Positions 5,532-6,058 of a DNA stretch of 6,058 bases are shown here, piece by piece. A program made the position numbers and the translations under genes. This DNA is from Myxococcaceae bacterium (GTDB taxonomy: Bacteria; Myxococcota; Myxococcia; Myxococcales; Myxococcaceae), in NCBI GenBank assembly GCA_018262385.1, contig JAGSPQ010000312.1, positions 1 through 6,058 of the forward strand. Reading direction: 5' to 3'. The notes below the pieces were generated by a model that was not told where the DNA came from, searched no databases, and saw only the letters and a program-made list of their open reading frames with translations. Numbering within the stretch: the first letter of the stretch is position 1; each line of letters begins with the position of its first letter.

Positions 5532-6058
5532 CCCGCACGGCAAGTACCGCCGCGATTCGACCAACACCGTCAGCACCACCGGCCTGCCGATCTTCAACAG
5601 CGGCTCCTACGCCAGCAGCAAGGAGCCGATTGCCGGCATCGCGGCGGTCGGCGTCTACCGCCTGCTCGGCGGCATCGGTTACCAGCCCAAGTCGATCACC
5701 GGCCCGTTCGCCTTTATGAACTCGCCCCCGATCGCGGTGGTGAACTCGACCTACAACCGCAGCGAGGCCAGCGGCCAGACCCACGTCGCCTACGGGCAGG
5801 GAATGGGCGAGTGGTGCGGCAACTGCCACGGAGCGATGCACCTCGACACCTATGTGAGCGGCACTCCCAAGCTGGTCCACCCGGCGGGCAACGGAGCCAA
5901 GCTGACCGCGGTGATCGCGGCCAACTACAACTCGTACGTGAGCTCGGGGATCATGACCAACACCGACCCGCTCAAGGCCTACAGCAGCCTGGCCCCGTTC
6001 GAGTCTGGCGAGGACTACAGCGCGATTGCTTCGCTGAAGTCGAAGGCCGTGAACACCG
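5431..6058 (+). CDS. omcS: OmcS-like multiheme cytochrome c, continuation in +1 frame, runs off the window
   Basis: This is the rest of the same gene, readable without a stop from GTC 5431 to the window end (209 codons). Heme site 3 is CSSCH (5515-5529), followed by DPHGKYRR. Site 4 is CGNCH (5815-5829), preceded by VAYGQGMGEW. Other OmcS-like blocks are TTGLPIFNSGSY, YRLLGGIGYQPKSITG, HPAGNGAKL and SSLAPFESGEDY. No substitution, stop or indel damages this part, so the frameshift is young or artefactual. Joined to the upstream part the window encodes about 354 residues. OmcS is about 430, so the last 75-80 residues with heme sites 5 and 6 should lie beyond 6058. No ribosome binding site precedes ATG 5437, so I do not think this piece is translated as a gene of its own. 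Confidence 0.88.

Overview
The window is GC-rich bacterial DNA holding two divergent gene clusters that share a 229-bp intergenic region (3740-3968). Both clusters point to c-type cytochrome biology. The left cluster is an overlapping three-gene minus-strand operon: a predicted lipoprotein (3071-3739), ResB (1909-3078) and a long CcsA (128-1912). ResB and CcsA together form the System II heme-export and cytochrome c synthetase complex.

The right cluster is on the plus strand. It holds a secreted NHL/beta-propeller protein (3969-4916), followed by a close homologue of OmcS (4992 to beyond the window), the six-heme cytochrome that Geobacter sulfurreducens polymerises into extracellular nanowires. 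Four of the six CXXCH heme sites lie inside the window. The mature N-terminus (FHSGGVAECEGCHTMHNS) keeps the histidine that in OmcS ligates a heme of the neighbouring subunit, so a polymerising cytochrome is a reasonable reading. The NHL gene next to it matches the omcS neighbourhood of G. sulfurreducens as I remember it.

The omcS homologue is not open in one frame. A tandem duplication of the tetranucleotide CATC (5423-5426 and 5427-5430) shifts the frame. As read, the protein ends at 5531 after two heme sites. The OmcS-like sequence continues without damage in the +1 frame to the end of the window. This is a very recent mutation, a phase-variable or strain-level break, or an assembly error.

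Organism: the long N-terminally extended CcsA and the lipoprotein-ResB-CcsA order resemble Verrucomicrobiota (Opitutales-like) or similar phyla more than Geobacter. The cytochrome and NHL gene are Geobacter-like. The taxon cannot be settled from this window. A plausible joint role is that the left operon attaches heme to periplasmic cytochromes, including the multiheme nanowire subunit encoded divergently. The NHL protein would help export, fold or assemble it. That functional link is inferred from gene order.

Outside genes, the window holds a 10-bp perfect inverted repeat at 8-53 downstream of ccsA, candidate promoters and hairpins between the clusters, and a repeat-rich 75-bp spacer before omcS with a duplicated Shine-Dalgarno segment.
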